A stretch of DNA of 64,000 bases, taken from assembly GCA_037178625.1 (NCBI GenBank), contig CM074132.1, forward strand, positions 3,534,001-3,598,000, written 5' to 3'. Source of the DNA: Skeletonema tropicum (taxonomy: Eukaryota; Bacillariophyta; Thalassiosirophyceae; Thalassiosirales; Thalassiosiraceae). This document shows, piece by piece, positions 22,279 to 34,700 of this stretch. Position 1 is the stretch's first letter. The number at the start of each line of letters is the position of its first letter. The translations under genes were made by a program, and so were the position numbers. The notes beneath the pieces are model-generated. The model made no database searches. It saw nothing but the letters and a program-made list of their open reading frames with translations, and was not told the origin of the DNA.

Positions 22279-23382
22279 ATGTCGACAGCAACGCCAGCCC
22301 ATCCGTCCATGTCGGCAACAGCCACATTGACCAATTGCTACGTTCCTCTGCCCGCCATAAATACCGCTTATAATGATGACAGTACTTCAGCTGACTACGA
22401 TCCATACGCTCGGCCAAACAAAGATAACCATGACATCACGTCACTCCATCCATCACTCTCAAAAACTGCCACCACCTCCTCCCCAACAACACGAGGACCC
22501 AGAACCCTCCGACAGCTGCACCTAGCCAAATCCATCCTCTCTCAATCTACCGGCTCGGCCCTCGTAGAATTGGGCCACACAAAAGTCATGGTATCCGTTC
22601 GCGGCCCTCGTCCCATCGCCTGCTCCAGCATGAACAACTCTTCTTCCACCTCCAATAACAACTCTTTCTTGCAATGTCAGGTACGATACATGCCCCATGT
22701 AGGGATACGAATGAGCACATTGGCCAACCATTCACTAGCTCACGACTTTTCATCCTCCTCCACCACCAGCATTGGAGGGGGAGGGGCACGAATTCCACGA
22801 GATGCAATCTCCTCCGCTCAAGACACATCCAATTTATTAAGTGGCGGGTCGGTATGTGCACCCATGGCGTTCATGGATGAGACTTATTTATCGAGACGGT
22901 TATATGAGGCGTTGTTACCATCTGTCATGGCGGATGATGAATTGATGTTGAGTAGTAATAAAATGTGTGTCGAGGTGTTTGTACAAGTGTTGCAAAGTGA
23001 TGGGGGAGTGTTTGCGGCGAGTGTTATGGGGGCAAGTTTGGCCTTGGCAGATGCGGGTGTCAAGATGAGAGATTTGGTTTGTGCAAGTAGTGCTGCGGTA
23101 ATGATGAAAACAACTGACAATGATAATAGTGGTGAGGGGGAGGAGAAGAAGGAGAAAAAAGTGACTTATCATGCCATTGCAGATCCAACCGAGGATGAAA
23201 TTCTTCAAGCCTGTGGAGTGGTTACAATTGCCATGATGCCAAATTGGAAAGAGTGCACGGTATGGGATCAATTTGGAAAGATGCCGATTGAGGCAAGCTC
23301 GGAGGCTATGGAGTTGGCGAGGGATGGGTGTGTGACTTGTCATAAGTTTTTGAAGACTTGTCTTGTTCAAGGTCAAGGGTGA
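22279..23382 (+). CDS. exosome RNase PH-like ring subunit (MTR3/RRP41 type)
   Basis: ATG 22279 (MSTATPAHPS) is the chosen start, 367 residues, no intron; the frame is open further upstream but only from a non-ATG codon. The RNase PH core starts near residue 78 with LRQLHLAKSILSQSTGSALV-type sequence and ELGHTKVMVSVRGPRP, continues with QVRYMPHVG, then ALLPSVM, VEVFVQVLQSDGGVFAASVM and LALADAGVKMRDLV, and closes with ATADP-like AIADPTEDE and VVTIAMMPNWKE. In eukaryotes six such proteins form the inert ring of the RNA exosome in nucleus and cytoplasm. The interruption by Ser/Asn-rich (NNSSSTSNNNS) and Glu/Lys-rich insertions and the lack of an obvious phosphate/catalytic set favour a structural MTR3-like subunit. 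Its last ~40 bp and 3' flank recur at 41477 onward. Confidence 0.8.
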   Translation: MSTATPAHPSMSATATLTNCYVPLPAINTAYNDDSTSADYDPYARPNKDNHDITSLHPSLSKTATTSSPTTRGPRTLRQLHLAKSILSQSTGSALVELGHTKVMVSVRGPRPIACSSMNNSSSTSNNNSFLQCQVRYMPHVGIRMSTLANHSLAHDFSSSSTTSIGGGGARIPRDAISSAQDTSNLLSGGSVCAPMAFMDETYLSRRLYEALLPSVMADDELMLSSNKMCVEVFVQVLQSDGGVFAASVMGASLALADAGVKMRDLVCASSAAVMMKTTDNDNSGEGEEKKEKKVTYHAIADPTEDEILQACGVVTIAMMPNWKECTVWDQFGKMPIEASSEAMELARDGCVTCHKFLKTCLVQGQG

Positions 23383-24025
23383 GAGTTGGAACAGGATATT
23401 GTTGCAAGGTAAGATGTAATTACTATCAAAAAGAGGTATAGAATAATGATGATATATTAATAATATTATGAGCTATGAGTGATCTGCAATACCATAGACA
23501 AATTATCTACAATCCTGGTTCAAGTTCTCTTTTCTCTCTACCGACACTAGTGTCTAGAGAGTAGAGGTAGTTACAAAAATAATCCATATCTCAAGTGCGA
23601 GCACTGGACCTTGAGCCAGAGCAAGGGCAAGGAGTCAACTCGTCGTCAATGAAAACTCCCAACAAATATCTATCTGACCAGGCTCAAATCTCTATCGCAG
23701 GATTCCAACCAAAGATCGACAATAGGTAGCTTTCGCACAAATCACAAACCAATTCTCAACGAACATAAACATCTACATCTACCCGGCCTAATCGTAAGTC
23801 TTGAACTTGGGCAAGCTGCTTCTGCTTTTTCGACATGACCAAGCGTGTGCGTACGTATGCCCCATGATGTGACCTGCTGCGTATCTGTGACGACCTCGTG
23901 ATGAACAAGTAAAAAAATATAGGTCAGGTGTATTTATGGGAGTGCTGCAAAAGGAGGGCATTGTACCCACATCACATCATACTCCTCAACAAAAGCAAAT
24001 CATTCATGAAGATGGGTAAAAATGA

Positions 24026-24096
24026 TGCGCCAGCCGAGAATCGAACTCGGGGCCCAACGATGGCAACGTTGGATTTTACCACTAAACCACTGGCAC
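24026..24096 (-). tRNA. tRNA-Gly (GCC), copy A
   Basis: Cloverleaf by eye: acceptor GTGCCAG/CTGGCGC (one U-G pair), D arm GGTTTAGTGGTAAAATC, anticodon stem CAACG/CGTTG with loop TTGCCAT, giving anticodon GCC, T arm CCGAG-TTCGATT-CTCGG, discriminator A. 71 nt, no intron, no encoded CCA. Confidence 0.93.
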
Positions 24097-24365
24097 TTCT
24101 GGCGGACAGACCAAAAAAGTAAAACTATATCCTAGCTTTTACTGCTTTGCCCTCGTTGGACACAAAATGTTACGATACCTCATGCATGACTCATGCTACC
24201 GTACAAGGTGCAAGCTTTCGTACAATATTGTACCACTTCCTGCCTGTCGATAAGTAAGTAGCGTCACTGTCCACTATCGGTCCACATCCATCTTCAGGTC
24301 CAGGTCCTGACCACGAGATAAGTTAGAGTTCAAAATAGTGTTTGGAAACTCATCAAGCTGGTTCG

Positions 24366-24532
24366 AAAGAAGAGAGAGAGAGAGAGACAGAGAGAGAGAG
24401 AGACAGAGAGACAGAGAAGTAAGTGTATCATATGCATATGTATGTAAATGCATCTAGATATAGATATAGAAAAGCGGGAGAAGTTATCTCCCCAATCCAA
24501 TGGATTTGGATTTGGATTTGGATTTGGATTGT
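24366..24532. repeat. GA/GACA microsatellite and GGATTT minisatellite in unit A
   Basis: A purine microsatellite (GAGAGACAGAGA type) covers 24366-24418. A GGATTT array near 24502-24530 has four full units here, three in B and C and one in D, so copy number varies between units. Confidence 0.8.
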
Positions 24533-24540
24533 CTTCCGTG

Positions 24541-24905
24541 CAGGTGAAGATCTGCAGTGAGCGGTGATCTTTTAGGGTCAGTATCAAACTCTTCGTGGCA
24601 ACAACCGCTATGGTGCATACCTTAGTACAAGATGCACGGCCTTCTGGATCGGTCTTGTCGGGATCTGCAAGTAATTCACCTTTTGATATATTCCATTTCC
24701 ATGTCCTTTCAGAGCTCCATCGATCGTCAACGGGAGATATTCTTGTCTTCTCCCCAAACACTGCAACATGTGTGTTCCAGTATTTGAACAGCTCTATCCA
24801 CATCAAACACTTCATATCGAAGAACCATCAGCTTGTGCGCGTCATTCCACCCGTCTGACCGTCTGGACCCACTTCTTTTGCCATGAGATAATGATAACCT
24901 TTCTT
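24541..24905 (-). pseudogene. decayed coding fragment carried in every tRNA-Gly unit
   Basis: On the minus strand an apparently protein-coding stretch reads YHYLMAKEVGPDG, KLMVLRYEVFDVDRAV, then after a frame change KYWNTHVAVFGEKTRISPVD, WKWNISKGELLADPDKTDPEG and a possible donor AAG|GTATGC near 24618. The same fragment lies at about 36475-36861 (B), 42728-43100 (C) and, more damaged, 54850-55190 (D). I do not recognise the family. Open frames continue through the GGATTT array as a PNPNPN run, which is a repeat artefact. Confidence 0.4.
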
Positions 24906-25523
24906 TTCCTTGTCACAAACATCATCAAGAGCCAACTCAAATTCAGCCAGCTTTCCTTGACCTTGACCTTGACCTTGGTCAACTTGGGCGATTCATCAGG
25001 CGTGGCACTTAAGCTTAAGCTTAAGTTGTAAACATTGTCATTGGCCTTGTTACTACTTGCGTGACGGGATAGTGCAGCTTCTCGAGTCACTCTGAGTAAC
25101 GCTCCGTCACGATTTGTCACGTCACGTTCTGATCATGATATCCAAAATCCAAATATTTTTTTCACCCAGTGCAGTATCAGATCTTCCTAGCCTCGCTGGC
25201 GCTCGTGCCAGCTCGCTGCGCGGGTTAAAGCACCAAAATAGAGGAGAAAGACGTACAAAACTGTCGTTACCTACCCTGAGTAGTGACTAAAATAATCTAT
25301 CTATTTATTTACCTCTCTTACCCCTGACCTGAGAAAAATTTTGAAACGCCCCGGGCAGCTGTGTATCTTCCAGTTTGGGAGAGTATACTCGAACAAGGCA
25401 AAACAATCAAAGCAGTTACGAGAGTTGGCACAACAAGGAATACAGTATTGTATGGGAGATGAACGAGTCGGATCGTGACTTTGCACTTGGTATTTGCACG
25501 AGAGTACAAGCATATACCCATCT

Positions 25524-26919
25524 CTATCCGTGGTTGTTTTGACCGCGTCGAAGTGCTGCCTGAGCCCGCTGGCGACGTATCAAGAAGGCATCCCGTGCTG
25601 CTTTCACGGAAAGCAGCCAATAAGCCTGATGTTCACCAGAAGTTGTTTCAAGATCATCGAGATTGATTTCCATCAAATATTTATCCTCCTCTCCAGTCCT
25701 TCTAAGCCCATCTCTTGCCGCTCCTCTATCAATTTGCATTTGCAGCTCCTCCTTCCTCTCTAACGCAAGCATACCCGAAATTTTATCATGAATCAATAAA
25801 TTCCTCACCAGCCATTGTCCATGGGTCATCTCCATCAGCTTGATTGAGAAGCTTTGTGCCCATTTTGCACCAGAAAGATAGCTGCCCTCCAGACCACGAT
25901 GTGTCTCTTGAATCGCGCAGAACTCCTTGGATCACTCCTTCCATAAACCGCCGCCATCTGATCTGATCTTGTGAACGTGCCAACTTCTTCGCAGCCAGGA
26001 GTGTAAATTATCCGCTGACATCTGAAGACATTTTACTCTATCCTCTTCTTCACATATTAAGACGTGAGCGCATGACTCCTGAGCATCCAGACAAGAAGGA
26101 CACAAAGGAAATGATTAGGATCGCATCTGTGTAACCGCAAGTTGGTGCCGGCTATGTCGTGAACTTGCTTGCATGCCTTGCTTGCATGCCCATAGTTGGA
26201 AAAGTCGCGGGACCTCGTGTAATGCCTTGTTCACGTTGACCCAATCTACTTGTGCGAACGCGGATGGAAGCAGGATCTGTCTCTGAACGAAGATCTCCCT
26301 GGCCAGCGCTAGGTGGCCATGAAAGCGGACTCTTTCACCAGTATCTGAAGTCATCTTCTCCTTACCCCGATCCACGTAGACACATATCGGCTCAAGTGGC
26401 AAAGGTTGCGCTGCCATTCCTGCATTCGGATCAACGTCGTAGATCGCAAGTTTTGCTCCAGAGTCGCACTGTTCATCCAACTGTTCAGGCCGAGTCAGTT
26501 CATCCCACACCAAATGATCGAGTTTATGGGCCGAGACATGAGAAAAGACTGTGCTGAAGGTTAGAGACCTGCAATGGATCAAGATATTTTTGAGTATATC
26601 TGAGTGCCGACAGCTCGACGGGATGCGGTGCGGAGGCAGGTGTTCAACGTTACGGAGTGCCCCCAAACAATCAGAATAGATCTAGGCACAGAACCAGACA
26701 GCGTTGGTTTCAGTTTGTTCACAGCTAATAGAATGAGATGAATAGCGAGTAATCCCAAAAGCTCCCCACGATATGCGCAAGCAGCAAGTGTCTTTTGAGA
26801 GAATTTACCAACGAGTCGGCCTCTCCCCTTGGAACACTCCATAATGAATGCAGCTGAACAGATATCAGGGTATATCTCCTTGATAAAGGATCCGTCCGCC
26901 ACTCATACTAGTGATCCAT
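25524..26919 (-). pseudogene. RT/RNase H retroelement relic, copy 1, 3' part
   Basis: This is the C-terminal part of a non-LTR-type Pol, read right to left. An RNase H domain has VADGSFIKEIYP (first Asp), CAYRGELLGLLAIHL (Glu) and HVSAHKLDHLVWDEL (late His/Asp region). The second Asp segment lies across a frame change near 26630. Further downstream are GWRRFMEG-type and MEMTHGQWLVRNLLIHDK plus INLDDLETTSGEHQAYW, a terminal region also echoed in the intact LINE (GWDDFFRGY...W...RN). Several frame changes show it is dead. The upstream part continues at 34953-35499 on the far side of the inserted LINE. An in-frame TGA stands just before VADGS. Confidence 0.75.
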
Positions 26920-27146
26920 ACTTTTTCGAATTCGAATCATCACCAATCACAGCCTACAAGATAGACAAAAATGGCAAGAATGTACTAATTCCTACGTAGG
27001 TCTCTACAGGGCTCCAAAAGACCAACGGTCCGAGGAGGAAGCAGACTAACTAGGAGAGATCGAGTGACAGCACTTGTTAAGATAACTAACTGAAGTAGGT
27101 AAACAACCTATAATAATAGAACTTGAGCCCAAAAAACCCCAACAAA

Positions 27147-28730
27147 ATGGACCGAAAGCAACCCAATCAACCGAACAAAAACTCTGAAAACGGTCGTCGC
27201 CAAAACCACCCATCGGGAAAAGGACGGTATGGTGGTAGAGGTGGACGAGGAGGAAGAGGAGGAGGACGAGGGGGTGGACGCTCCAGCGGGAAGGAGAGGC
27301 GTGGAACCAGTAAAGCACGACGTGAAGAAACTGGAAATCTCGTTACCCCCAAGGCGGAGGCAAAACCGAAAAGTTGGAATGAAGTGGTGAAGACTGGAAC
27401 CAAAAGGTTGACAATCACTCCTATTCTAATGAAGTTTGAAAAGTCGGAAGACGTCAAAAATGTGATCGAGGAGGCGGGCACGGAAGCACCAGTATGGACT
27501 GTCCCTTCCCCGAAGAAGAAAGGATGTCAAGTGCAAAAGCAAACCGAAAAAGAAGGGAGTAAACCGGATGGCAACAAGAATAGGTATGAAGTGTTGAGTG
27601 AGGAAGAGGATGAGGAAGAAAAAGTCGAAGTCGAAGTAGTGAAAACAAAGGAGGGAAAGAAGGAAAGAAAAGGGAAAGAACAACAATCGAATCATCAACA
27701 AAGCGGACAGAAGGAGATTTCTAAGAGAAAGAAAAACCCCAAGAAAAAGGTGAACACACCGAAGCAGGATGATACGATGACTGAAGAAAAATCGATTAAG
27801 TGGAAGGATAATACAACAAAACCACGAAATCAACAGAAGGGTGATAGTGGACCAGTAGAAGAGGCGCAACAGCAAGACACTGGAATCAAGCTTGACCAGA
27901 AAAATTTTTCTGGTCACGACGTGAAGATGTGTCGAGTCTTCCAGATGGTAAGGGACTTAGCCGACCAGGGGAAGATGACGAAAAAGTGCGTGGAAAAACT
28001 GAACAAAACCGATCAGAATCATGTCTTAGTGAGTATGGCAACCACTAGCATATTGGAGAGGACAGATGCATTTCACCCGGATGACGTAAAAGATTCAGAG
28101 ACAGTGTTCCAATACCTAAGTACTTTATCCACGAAAAGTTTGCTCAAGATTATCAATGATAGAGATGGGTTCGATGAAACAAAGGCTCATGCCGACGAGA
28201 TCGAACAGCAAAAGAAAAATGATACGATTGGACAAACTACTGAGCTACTTTGCAAAGAATCCGTGAATGACCTCATCAATCGAGAGAGTATTGACGGGGA
28301 GGAACTGGACGAAGTCATAAAAGAATGGGTGCAGAGATTCTATCCCGGATGTGGGAAGCGATTCCATGTCAGATGCATCAGCGTATCGAGTCGAGCAAGA
28401 TGCGAGGAATGTGTAGAAGCCAACCCTTATTCGTCTGACGAGGAATCAGAAACGGACTCTAGCTCAAATTCAGACTCTGATGAGAGTTATACGGAGGAGA
28501 ATGGGATGATACAACAAAGCCCTCGTGGACGGAGACGAGGCCAATCAATATCGAGCAGAAGACACGAACCCGAACGAGTCTCCTGCTTATCGCCGGATAA
28601 AGGAACCGAAGGAGGCCCTCACAATTCGGCGAAACCACCACCAGAAAGTCTAAGAAATGGAACCACCGCACCTATCAATTCACGCACTGATCGATCAAAG
28701 TTAGAAGATCCAAACAAACGAGATGAGTAG
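27147..28730 (+). CDS. LINE ORF1 protein (RGG-rich, C-terminal Zn-finger-like)
   Basis: The first ATG is at 27147 (MDRKQPNQ), giving 527 residues; the frame is open a few codons upstream but without ATG. Residues about 25-55 are an RGG/GGRG box, typical of RNA binding. The middle is highly charged (long K/E runs, probably disordered or coiled), and about 250-390 is predicted helical by composition. Near residue 400 CGKRFHVRCISVSSRARCEEC resembles the second half of a PHD/RING-like zinc finger, followed by an acidic Ser/Asp/Glu tail. ORF1 proteins package LINE RNA. The stop TAG (28728-28730) overlaps the ORF2 start in ATGAGTAG. Confidence 0.85.
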   Translation: MDRKQPNQPNKNSENGRRQNHPSGKGRYGGRGGRGGRGGGRGGGRSSGKERRGTSKARREETGNLVTPKAEAKPKSWNEVVKTGTKRLTITPILMKFEKSEDVKNVIEEAGTEAPVWTVPSPKKKGCQVQKQTEKEGSKPDGNKNRYEVLSEEEDEEEKVEVEVVKTKEGKKERKGKEQQSNHQQSGQKEISKRKKNPKKKVNTPKQDDTMTEEKSIKWKDNTTKPRNQQKGDSGPVEEAQQQDTGIKLDQKNFSGHDVKMCRVFQMVRDLADQGKMTKKCVEKLNKTDQNHVLVSMATTSILERTDAFHPDDVKDSETVFQYLSTLSTKSLLKIINDRDGFDETKAHADEIEQQKKNDTIGQTTELLCKESVNDLINRESIDGEELDEVIKEWVQRFYPGCGKRFHVRCISVSSRARCEECVEANPYSSDEESETDSSSNSDSDESYTEENGMIQQSPRGRRRGQSISSRRHEPERVSCLSPDKGTEGGPHNSAKPPPESLRNGTTAPINSRTDRSKLEDPNKRDE

Positions 28731-31700
28731 AGGAACTCAAGACGTAATACGACCAGTGCAAAATTTAGAAGCGAGTGGAGACACAATACAACTTAGACAA
28801 AATGAAGATGGAGTAGTAAGATTCGGGTTTCAAAATATTAACTCCATCAAAGTCCTGAGGACCAATACTCTACCAAACGAGATAGAGGTAGTCCATGACC
28901 TTGGGATTGATATATGCGGATACGTAGAAACGAACCGCCCATGGACATCGAATAATAAAGGAATTTTTGATATGAATATGAGACGAATGTTTCAGAATAT
29001 GGCTAACACTCAGTATGCGTCATTGCCACCAATAGACCATCGAATCAAATATCAGCCAGGAGGAGTCCTACAAACTATTACAGGCCACGTGACGGGACGA
29101 GTTCGGCATCAAGGGTCTGACAAGTATGGAAGATTTGCGTGGCATATTCTCCAAGGAAGCCGGGATGAAGGGATAGTTGTCATAACGGCGTATAGAGTAT
29201 GTCAATCCTCAAATGCAGGGCCAAACACAGCATACACTCATCAACAGTCTGCAATGATGAAAGATGGAGTAGTTAACCCTCGGCCGAGGAAGCAAATCCT
29301 CAACGACCTCACCAAGCTGATTGAAGAGAAAAGATCGAAGGGATATAGACCAATAGTAATGATGGATGCAAATGGAAGTACATTCTCGGATAAGGAGTTT
29401 AGAGAGTTTCAACAAAATGCAGTTCTGGAGGACCCATTCTATAGGAAGTTCGAGGAAATGCCACGGACTTACAATAGAGGAACGAAAAGACTTGATTACA
29501 TCCTCATGGATGCAGGCCTTCAGCATGCGATACGACATATTGGGTACCTAGGGTCTCACGAGGCTGTGCACTCCGATCATTCAATGGCGTGGGTTGACTT
29601 TGATGAGAAATTGTTGTTCAGAGGCCTTATAAATCGCCCCCCAAATGCAATCAATAGGCAATTCACCCTACATCAAGAAGATAAGGTGGAGAAGTTCATG
29701 GACGAGCTAAGAAAAGGGATGGAGGACAAGAACATTCAACTTAAAGTCCCCATCCTAGTTGCGAAGTTCCATGAGGAAGGATGTACGACGGAGGCGAAGC
29801 GTGCATATAACGCATTGGATAAGGAATATACTGATATCATCAGGGCAACTCTGAAAAAGACATCACGTCGCCGATATGGGTACTTTCGCAGTCCGGAACT
29901 GACGTTGGCAGGGCAAAAAGTACTGCTGTATAAGGCAATGTTGGACTGCCAGCGTAGGCGAGCACCCCCAAGTATAGGACTGACCAAACTTGCAGCAAGA
30001 CTTGGATATGATCTGACGAGTAATTACGAGCAGATGAAAGTTAAAGATTTGAAAGTAAAGGTCAGGGAAGCACGTAAAGTGCTATGGGAAATCCAGAAGG
30101 ATTGTGCAGAAAAGAGGATTGGATGGCTCGAAGTTCAAGCTCGATCATCAGCAAGAAAAGATGGCGGAGACTGGGAAGCTAAAATGAACGCAATGATACG
30201 AACGACAAGAGCAGCATCAACGAATCGGAAGCTTAGTATCCTCACAAAAGGGCAACGTGTTGGACTTGATCGCATAGACGTCCCGAGCCATGAGTGGATG
30301 TACTCTGAAGATATGGAAGAATTGTACCATTATGATAAAGGAGTATTTGAAACGCATGCAGTCATACAACAAACGTCTCAAGGAAAACCAATCATGGAAA
30401 AAGAATTCTATGCCCACCATTCATTGAAGGTACCGGATAAGAATGCATATCCCGTCAAAGTAATTGTCCGAGAAAATGGGTCACTGAAGATAGATGAGAT
30501 AATTGACAAATCACCGTTCCAATGGGAGGCAATTACATCCCAAACGGCTATCGAAGGTAGAATACTACAGCGGAACAAACGGCATTTGCAACAGGTAGCA
30601 ATGGAAGGGGGGCCATCGACTCAACCCCCAGTACAGCAATTGATAAGTGCTGAGGGAACGGAGGAGGTGAAGCAAATACTCGAAGGAAATTATCGAGTGT
30701 TAGACCCAACCACGAACGAAGAAATGGAGATTAGTGATACTCTAGCAGCGTTGATGAGTCAACTCAAACAAACAGAAAAAGAAGTAGCAATGGAGGAAAC
30801 CGTGGGCTCAATAACTTCTGCTCAACTGCAAGAGGCATTCCGAAACGCCAAAGAAAAGACTGCTTCTAACGGAGACCTACATTATACGGTGTGGAAAGCT
30901 ATGGTAGCTGACAATGAGTTTGCAGATTGGTTGTCGATAATGATTAGCCTGCCGTTTATATATGGTTTCGCCCCTGAACGATGGAAGAGTATGACGGATG
31001 TAATGCTGGAAAAGAAAAAAGGTAACCGGCAGATAAACCAACTCCGAATCATAGGGTTATTAGAGGCTGATTTCAACACGGCACTGAAATTTTTTGCAAG
31101 AGAGTTTTCAAAAAAGATGGAGTCTACCGGGGAGCTGTCAGATGAACAGTGGGGATCTCGGAAAGATAGAAACTCAATTGATGCAGCTATGATCAAATTG
31201 TTGACATTCGAAGCGGCACGAGCAAAGAAATCAACAATAGGCATGCTGTATTATGACTGTATAGCGTGCTATGATCGAATGCAGCCGTCATTGTCGAACA
31301 TAGAAATGGCGAAAAGGAACTTCAGTGACGGGATCCTGAGAGCAAGAGCGGAAGCACTACGCGGAATGAAACGCAATGTGAGAACTGGGCTCGGGGTATC
31401 GAATGATATATACTCAGAAGAACCAGGGGATTATCAGATTTCAGGAGAGATCCAAGGAAAAGCAGACAATCCGGCGCTGTTCACGGCATGTAGTAGTGGG
31501 ATCCTGAAAACGCACGCAGAATTGGCACCGGGACTGGAATTACATGGTTGTTTCGGGGAACGGATGATGAAGCGTCATAACGTAAGCTACGTTGATGATA
31601 ATGACGGAAATGTCTCTGCAGATTACGGCAGTGAACGACCGCTGGATGAACTGATCGAAAGGATGAAATTGAGCTCTACGATGTGGAATGAGGTCGTACG

Positions 31701-34700
31701 ATATTCAGGCCAATCACTTGCCTACCACAAATGTGCGTGGCAGGCATTAGCGTGGCAAGTGGTACGAGGGGAACTAAAACCAATCATGGCAATAGATGAA
31801 ACAATCCTCCTGGAGGATCATAAAGGTGCCAAGTCAGTGATACAGTTTAAGTCACCAAATCAACCGAATAAAGGGTTGGGATACCACTTGTGCCCCGATG
31901 GGAACCAGAAGCAAGAGTACGAGGTCATCATGGAGAAATTGAGGAGAATTTCCAAGTCTACGTCTTTGGGATTCCTGACAGCAAGTGAGACGAAGCAACT
32001 ACTCTACCAACGATTGATGCCAACATTGGATTACGTCCTTCACTTGACGTCCTTCAGTAAGAAACAATGCAAAAAGATGGATACAATCGTACGGCACAAC
32101 TTCCTCCCATATATGCACTTTAATAGGAACTCACCAGACGCAGTGCTCCGAGGTCCTATGGAGCAAGGAGGGATGGAAATCCCAGACATGTATTCGAGGC
32201 AAACTGAATTGCAGTCAGAGTATGTTGTCAAGCAGCTTAGAAATGGGAAGACATTGGCGGAGGATTTTCTCTTCACATTGGATGAATTGCAACTGCAGTC
32301 AGGCCTGATAACACCATTGTTTGAGTACAAAGAAAGGCTGACATATATGGACAATGGACTACTAGTGAGCTTGAAAAATCGATTAGCTGAGATAGATGCT
32401 ACGATATGGATGGAAGATGCCACAATCCCAGCACTGCAGAGGGAAGGCGATCAATCAATTATGGAAGCATTTATTCGACGGAAAATAAAGCCATCGATAT
32501 TGAGAAAGCTCAATGCAGTCCGTATCTATATGCGAGTGATCACATTAGCAGACCTAGTGGTTGAGAATGGAGAATATATTGGAAATACAACGCTGGGGGG
32601 CAATTTTGTAGCAGGATCTGATTGGAGATGGCCGCAAACTCCATGCCCTCCGAAGAAGTGGTTCTCCTTGTTTCGTAGGTGTATACGAGAAACATTCTGC
32701 AATAGATTGGATAGTCGCCACCACCACACCAATTCAATGGAACTTGACATACCACTTGGAAAGTGGTTTCCGGTGAAACGGAACACATGGTATGACTGCT
32801 ACCGAGGTAAGGGGGTGATCTACAAACGAGGAGAGACAGCCACTGGTGAAAGTTTTATTCAGAAGCTAACAGAACAACCAGTGCAAAGTGGGTTCTACAA
32901 ATATGAATGTGACGTCAACGCTATACCGCTAGAGTGTTATCCGATGAAAATGGCAGAGGTAGATGAGGGTGTATGGACTCGCCGTCCGTATCAGATGGCA
33001 CAACAGCAACAGCAGGAAGCTAAGCCTCCGGGATACGTGACCGAAAATACACACCTACCAGGCACGGAAATGAAGCCAAAGAAGACAGGTAGTGATGGTT
33101 CTGTCCTTCGAGTGCACAATGTGGCAGCGGCAGCATGGATTATCCCAACTAATCAAAACGAGTATGTCAAGGCATGTTTTTTGATGACAAACGTCAGCTC
33201 AGTAAACTCGTACCGAGCTGAATTGGAAGGGTTGTATCGAGCGCTGTATCACATACAATATCTTGGCATAGAATTGGGGCCAGACGACGATATTACTCAA
33301 TGGTTTGATAATGAGTCAGGTGCTTTTACGAGTAATCGGCCAATGAAGACAGGACGGGACACAATACAACCTGAAGGAGATCTTTTGATGGCAATACAGC
33401 ATCTACGGCAGAAGTTACCATTTGGAGTAATTAGTCAGCACGTCCGGGGACACCAAGATACGGCCAAAAAGAAGACGGAACCGGACGAAAGTGACTGCGA
33501 TTCATTAGAAACCACGGAAAGCGCATTGGGAAAAGAGAAAGACTTGGATGGATTGGATGACAACGCTATGATCAACATTGCGTGCGACGAATTAGCGGGA
33601 GAAACAACGGCAGCAGCCATTGAGAATCCCATCCAATTACCACCTGAGCAAGAAATATTACAGATGCCGTATGAGGGATCAAAAGCAGTTTTACGAATAG
33701 GGAATAAGTGGATCACAGCTGGGATGCGAAGCCACGTCAACAAAGCGCGTCGTGAACCAATCCTCCGGAAATATATCAAGCGAAGACACGGATGGACGGA
33801 CGAGCAATATGACAATGTGTATTGGATGACGATAGGGGAAGTGAGACGGAAAAGTACCCTTAGCCAGCAGCGATTTACCTGCAAACTAATGCATGGCCTC
33901 CTCCCAGTGAATCACGTGAAGCAACATGAAACGCAAGTATCGCAGTGTCCGAACTGTCGGCAGTGTGATGACGAAACAATAGCACACGTGTTTCAATGTT
34001 CCCACCCGGATATGGCTGCGAAACGTGCTGCAATTATAGCAGCACTCCGGAAGAAAGGACTCCGGAAAATATCACGAAAAATACTACTCAGAGTGGCAAA
34101 CTTGGTAGAACAATATGCAAACGGGGGCGAGATTCGAACCACATCAGAAGACCCGAGGATCCAGGAAGCACTGGAAGCACAACGTGACCTCGGGTGGGAT
34201 GACTTCTTCAGAGGATATCTGGTAAAAGAATGGTATCAAGCATTGGAGAGTACTCATCATGGGGACGCCCACCAGCAGTTTTATCAACTCCAAAAATTGA
34301 TCTGGTATGAAGTTGCACTACCGCAGTGGCATGAGCGAAACAGACTAGCTCATGGAACTCAGTCATTTGACAAGCAAATAGAGAGTGCACATTTAGCAGA
34401 GCAATTGGTATGGTACAGTCAACATCGAGAGGAGATGCCGCCAGGCTTTCACCAACGGTGGGCAAATCATAGTATTGACGAAATAAGCAATATGGATTTG
34501 GCTACTAGGCGAATGTGGGTGCATCACCTCAAGATAGGCAGGCAAGCGGTCGAGATGCGAGCAGAACAGCGGAAGAAAAGTCAACGAACTTTATCGTTCT
34601 ACTTCAATGAATTTGGCCCACCATTACCGCCACCTCAGCGGCAACGTGTGGCTGATGAAGCCGAGGAACACGCAAATAGAGTAGTATTGTATCGTGAGGA

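Larger units (their letters stand above)
23344..25190. repeat. tRNA-Gly repeat unit, copy A (1.85 kb)
   Basis: Begins inside the last codons of the exosome gene and matches 41477-43377 (copy C) almost base for base to the end CAGATCTTCCTAG. From 23639 it also matches copies B (35544) and D (53812). Order within the unit: CTCGTCGTCAATGAAAACTC start, tRNA-Gly on the minus strand, a GAGAGACAGAGA microsatellite, a GGATTT repeat and a decayed minus-strand coding region. Unit A has a 10-bp extra piece near 23730 and lacks part of the AGATAGACCCCATCT segment present in B to D. Confidence 0.88.

Noticed and set aside
27426..27917. 163-codon Phe/Leu-rich minus-strand ORF within LINE ORF1
   Set aside because: Mirror of the Lys/Glu-rich coding strand; no independent features.
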